Below, one piece after another: positions 6,690-9,029 of a stretch of DNA of 9,029 nucleotides. How positions within the stretch are numbered: position 1 is the first letter of the stretch; every line of letters begins with the position of its first letter. The stretch spans positions 1-9,029 of the forward strand of contig JAYWHT010000088.1 in NCBI GenBank assembly GCA_043777595.1, written 5' to 3'. Under the pieces are notes generated by a model. It was not told the origin of the DNA. It saw only the letters and a program-made list of their open reading frames with translations, and searched no databases. The position numbers and the translations under genes are program-made. This DNA comes from JAYVJH01 sp043777595 (lineage in GTDB: Bacteria; Bacteroidota; Bacteroidia; Cytophagales; Spirosomataceae).

Positions 6690-6929
6690 CCACTTAAAGG
6701 TAAAAACACTGATTTTGTACTAATCGGACTCTTGGGGTTTAGGTAGTGTATTGGTTTTATATCAATTTTTGGTTCGATTAGGATTATAATGAACCATGTC
6801 CCTAAAATATCTAATATAAATATTAAAAAGAACTCTATAATCCAAATCTAACTTAAATATCTCGCTATTGCTAATACTTTTTTGTTGTTGTTTTGATTGA
6901 TTGTCGAAATTTTTTGATGTAAATCATAA
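6690..6929. other. AT-rich stretch without a clear gene
   Basis: About 240 bases between the small membrane-protein genes and repeat copy 3. On the minus strand it contains part of an 80-codon stop-free stretch (6608-6847) beginning with a hydrophobic segment (FFLIFILDILGTWFIIILIE) but having no ATG, GTG or TTG at a useful place. No RNA gene was recognised. Confidence 0.4.
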
Positions 6930-7036
6930 ATAAGGAGTCGTGGGTATATAGTACAGTGTCGTGAGTTAGATACAATGCTGTTAATCAGAGAGTGATTAAA
7001 ATTAAAACACCGTATTAGTTTTGAATAAATACTTAA
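6930..7036 (+). repeat. Dispersed ~107-bp repeat, copy 3 (MITE-like)
   Basis: This copy begins ATAAGGAGTCGTGGGTATAT and ends TTTTGAATAAATACTTAA. It aligns over its full length with the other two copies. Unlike them, its left border is ATAA instead of TTAA and it is not next to a stop codon of a recognised gene. The internal segment AATCA-GAGAG-TGATT can form a small hairpin at the place where copy 2 has GATAAGTTATC. Confidence 0.8.
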
Positions 7037-7575
7037 GTTGATGAATTTTGAAACAGGATAGTCTGTAGCGCTTGGCTATTTACTATTTTATTGGCTAAGA
7101 TAAAAAATTTGCGCCTACCGTTTTAATGGGCTTAACTGCAAGATTGTCTGGTAATTGTCAAAAAGTGTAAACAATAGGGTTCTATATTCGTCTCCTTAAT
7201 GGCCATTGCTTAGGTCTGGGTTATTGCGTTTTATTTATAACAATGACAGAAGGTTTTGATATTACACGGCTCACTTTTCAAGTTTTGAAGAGTTTTGTTA
7301 CCTGTAAAAAGACTGAACACCAGCCGCCGTCCTAATAGACAGTCAGGTATATAACATTCAACACAGAAACCCACCCAAACATATATGCCAAGCTATAAAA
7401 AAGACACTGGACAACGGGTTTAATAGTGTTTTGTAAAGTTTTATTTTACCTTGTAGTCTGCCTCCCATAGATCAGAGCAACGGACTGTGGCTATGGTCTG
7501 TGGCTTTCCTTTGGAGTGGTGTTAGTGTTTGGTTATAAGAATGCAAAGCCCAAAATACCTCACTGATTCTTACTC
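7037..7575. other. Gene-free region downstream of cmk
   Basis: About 540 bases with no convincing coding frame on either strand; the longest frames are around 36 codons and not protein-like. It holds a possible weak hairpin (ACTTTTCAA at 7273-7281 with TTGAAGAGT at 7285-7293, one G-U pair) and a degenerate tandem pair around CTGTGGCT near 7483-7510. No tRNA, transposase remnant or clear cmk terminator was seen. Confidence 0.45.
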
Positions 7576-8259
7576 TCACTTTCCAAGTGTATTTTCAACC
7601 AGCTCAGTCATTAGCTGTATTTGGCCGTCGAGAGTCATGCCTGTTGTGTCTATCAAGATAGCATCGGCGGCTTTGCGGAGAGGGCTATCTGCTCGGGTGG
7701 TATCTATGTGATCTCGGTGCTGAATATTTGTCAAAATTTCCTGAACGTCAAGCATATCGCCTTTGGCCAATAGCTCTATTTGGCGGCGTTCGGCTCTGAC
7801 GTGTGGGTCGGCGGTCATAAAAACTTTGAGCTCGGCGGCTGGAAAAACAACTGTACCAATGTCTCGCCCGTCCATGACTATGCCTTTATTTCGGCCCATG
7901 CGCTGCTGCTGTGCTACCATCGCTCGGCGCACGTCCGATATAGCACTGACTTCACTCACCATATTGGCAATATATAGTTTCCTGATTTCGTCTTCGACGT
8001 TGTGGCCATTCAGATAAGTTTCGTTACGGCCTGTTTTGGGGTCTCGTCTAAAATCAATTTTGATGTTTTCTAATGCTTTCGTTACCTCCTTGGGGTTGGT
8101 AAGCGACACATGATTTTGATAAAAATAAAGCGTAACGGCACGGTACATCGCCCCCGTGTCAATGTAGGCATAGCCCAACTGAGCAGCTACGCCTTTGGCC
8201 GTAGTGCTTTTGCCACAACTCGAATAGCCATCAACGGCAATGATAATTTTTGATTTCAT
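7576..8259 (-). CDS. cmk: Cytidylate kinase
   Basis: The enzyme phosphorylates CMP and dCMP with ATP, feeding CTP/dCTP synthesis. The ATG at 8257-8259 gives 227 residues, the normal length. A GTG six bases upstream overlaps the stop of the preceding gene and is a weaker choice. The P-loop GYSSCGKS is at residues 11-18, the NMP-binding segment DTGAMYRAVT at 34-43, MDGRDIGTVVFP at 129-140, and the LID/arginine motif RDHIDTTRAD at 182-191 (Arg 182, Asp 186, Arg 189, Asp 191). The gene is the last of a tight operon, five bases behind the PqqD-like gene. Confidence 0.96.
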   Translation of the reverse strand: MKSKIIIAVDGYSSCGKSTTAKGVAAQLGYAYIDTGAMYRAVTLYFYQNHVSLTNPKEVTKALENIKIDFRRDPKTGRNETYLNGHNVEDEIRKLYIANMVSEVSAISDVRRAMVAQQQRMGRNKGIVMDGRDIGTVVFPAAELKVFMTADPHVRAERRQIELLAKGDMLDVQEILTNIQHRDHIDTTRADSPLRKAADAILIDTTGMTLDGQIQLMTELVENTLGK

Positions 8260-8264
8260 TGGCA

Positions 8265-8537
8265 CTAATCTATCGCTTCCACTAATTTTTCTTTGATTAA
8301 ATCATCTAATAAATGCTGAATATCGACTTGGCAAATTGTAGCCTCTATTTCGTAGCTCTCACATACTTTTTTGATTAGCTCGTCAATGGTTTGTGGGGCA
8401 GTTTGTAGTTGCTGCCAAACCAACATTCCTACCTCTTCGAGGGCATAATATACGCCGTCTTTGTGGTTGAGTATTACCACTTCATCGCCCATCGACGATG
8501 ACATCTGGCGGTTGGTTAATTGGTATTTTGGGGTCAT
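8265..8537 (-). CDS. PqqD-family / RiPP-recognition-element-like protein
   Basis: The 90-residue protein matches the PqqD fold family: DEVVILNHKDGVYYALEEVG at about residues 18-37, VWQQLQTAPQTIDELIKKV, and a C-terminal helical part DIQHLLDDLIKEKLVEAI. PqqD and its relatives bind the leader part of a precursor peptide and present it to a modifying enzyme in ribosomal peptide pathways. No precursor peptide, radical SAM enzyme, lasso-type protease or asparagine-synthetase-like gene is visible here, so it is an orphan within this window. Its ATG overlaps the stop of the upstream ADP-ribosyltransferase-like gene (ATGA), and cmk follows after five bases. Function is therefore open; the family call is fairly secure. 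Confidence 0.8.
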   Translation of the reverse strand: MTPKYQLTNRQMSSSMGDEVVILNHKDGVYYALEEVGMLVWQQLQTAPQTIDELIKKVCESYEIEATICQVDIQHLLDDLIKEKLVEAID

Positions 8538-9028
8538 TGTATTGATTCAGTATAAGGGTCAAATAATTCGATGATAGCATTTGGGTTTTTAACGCATAGA
8601 TGAATATGGTCGTGAAGTCGGAAACTACTATTAGGGTATAAATTTGGCCCTTCTTGAAATGGGGAACGAATAGTATGAATATCCCAATCGGGAAGTGCGT
8701 AGCTCAGATTATTTATACAATGATGAACAACGGCACGGTCTAAAAATCGAAGTACTTTATCATCTGGGAACAAATAATTTTTAGGGCTTCTGTTGATTGG
8801 AAGTGGAAGGGCTGCGGTCTTCATCAAAAATTCGTAGTTAAAAAAAGACTTTTTTAAAATTTGGCGAGCATAGATATTCGATAAATCAAAGCAGTTACCC
8901 AATTTTATTTTGGCACCAACTACCGCCCCCAACTCATACTTTTCGGAAGCCCAATTCAATGCACGATATGGATCATTTTCCCAAAAATAAATACCATCAC
9001 CTAACCAATCATACTTATTTTCGCTCGG
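8534..9028 (-). CDS. Putative ADP-ribosyltransferase-fold protein, N-terminus outside window
   Basis: The frame is open from the window edge to TGA at 8534-8536 and gives 164 residues; the true start lies beyond base 9029. The visible N-terminal part reads YDWLGDGIYFWENDPYRALNWA (residues 6-27). This resembles the GKGIYFA-type motif of PARP-like and DUF3990-like ADP-ribosyltransferases, with Tyr 14 at the catalytic/NAD-stacking place. AVVGAKIKLGNCFDL (35-49) corresponds to the following core strand. Near the C-terminus EGPNLYPNSSF (126-136) and HDHIHLCVKNPNAI (139-152) resemble the strand that carries the third catalytic position, here apparently His or Asp instead of Glu. The expected first motif (a His in a YHG-like strand) would lie upstream and cannot be checked. 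The gene overlaps the PqqD-like gene by ATGA. It could be a toxin, a defence effector or an NAD-using housekeeping protein; the fold assignment is inference from motif resemblance. Confidence 0.5.
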   Translation of the reverse strand, partial: PSENKYDWLGDGIYFWENDPYRALNWASEKYELGAVVGAKIKLGNCFDLSNIYARQILKKSFFNYEFLMKTAALPLPINRSPKNYLFPDDKVLRFLDRAVVHHCINNLSYALPDWDIHTIRSPFQEGPNLYPNSSFRLHDHIHLCVKNPNAIIELFDPYTESIQ

Positions 9029-9029
9029 C

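Noticed and set aside
210..7036. Nearly equal spacing (about 3.36 kb) between the three repeat copies
   Set aside because: The DNA between copies 1-2 and 2-3 carries unrelated genes and copy 1 is inverted, so no larger repeating unit exists; coincidence is the simplest explanation.
7358..7468. 36-codon frame on the minus strand downstream of cmk (MGGRLQGKIKLYK...)
   Set aside because: It is isolated, lacks a promoter or neighbours, and its composition is unremarkable; likely chance.
7483..7511. Imperfect tandem repeat around CTGTGGCT
   Set aside because: Only two degenerate units of about 14 bases; not enough for an iteron set or CRISPR array.

Overview
The window looks like chromosomal DNA of a Bacteroidota bacterium, probably Cytophagales-like. 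Supporting signs are moderately AT-rich DNA, genes without clear Shine-Dalgarno sequences, a -33/-7 promoter of the Bacteroidota type (TTG, 20 bases, TAACTTTG) in front of rpsF, the gene order rpsF-rpsR-rplI, and the protein sequences of DnaB, CreD and cytidylate kinase. The genus cannot be fixed from this sequence.

Layout. Bases 1-213 hold the end of a gene cut short: a FAD/NAD(P)-binding oxidoreductase fragment that stops exactly where a ~107-bp repeat begins. dnaB (replicative helicase) follows on the minus strand and is divergent from a creD-type inner-membrane protein gene on the plus strand. A strong two-way terminator separates creD from the convergent ribosomal operon rpsF-rpsR-rplI (minus). 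Upstream of that, on the same strand, is trxA, which is divergent from a NagB/AgaI-type amino-sugar-phosphate isomerase gene (plus). That gene ends in a 15-bp perfect hairpin. Between about 6.3 and 7.6 kb the sequence is gene-poor. It holds two overlapping genes for tiny membrane proteins, traces of a possible decayed third one, a further repeat copy, and about 540 bases with nothing recognisable. The right end is a compact minus-strand operon: a gene (cut by the window edge) with an ADP-ribosyltransferase-like sequence, overlapping by ATGA a PqqD/RRE-like gene, followed five bases later by cmk.

The most notable signals are two. First, there is a dispersed 107-108 bp repeat in three copies (210-316, 3565-3672, 6930-7036), roughly 80 % identical to each other and bounded by TTAA (ATAA at one end of the third copy). 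Its left end supplies or overlaps the stop codons of both dnaB and creD, and its right end coincides with the truncation of the oxidoreductase gene. It resembles a non-autonomous, MITE-like element. Second, a PARP/DUF3990-like ADP-ribosyltransferase-fold protein is translationally coupled to an orphan PqqD-type peptide-recognition domain ahead of cmk, a pairing whose function I do not recognise. The rest is mostly conserved housekeeping DNA.
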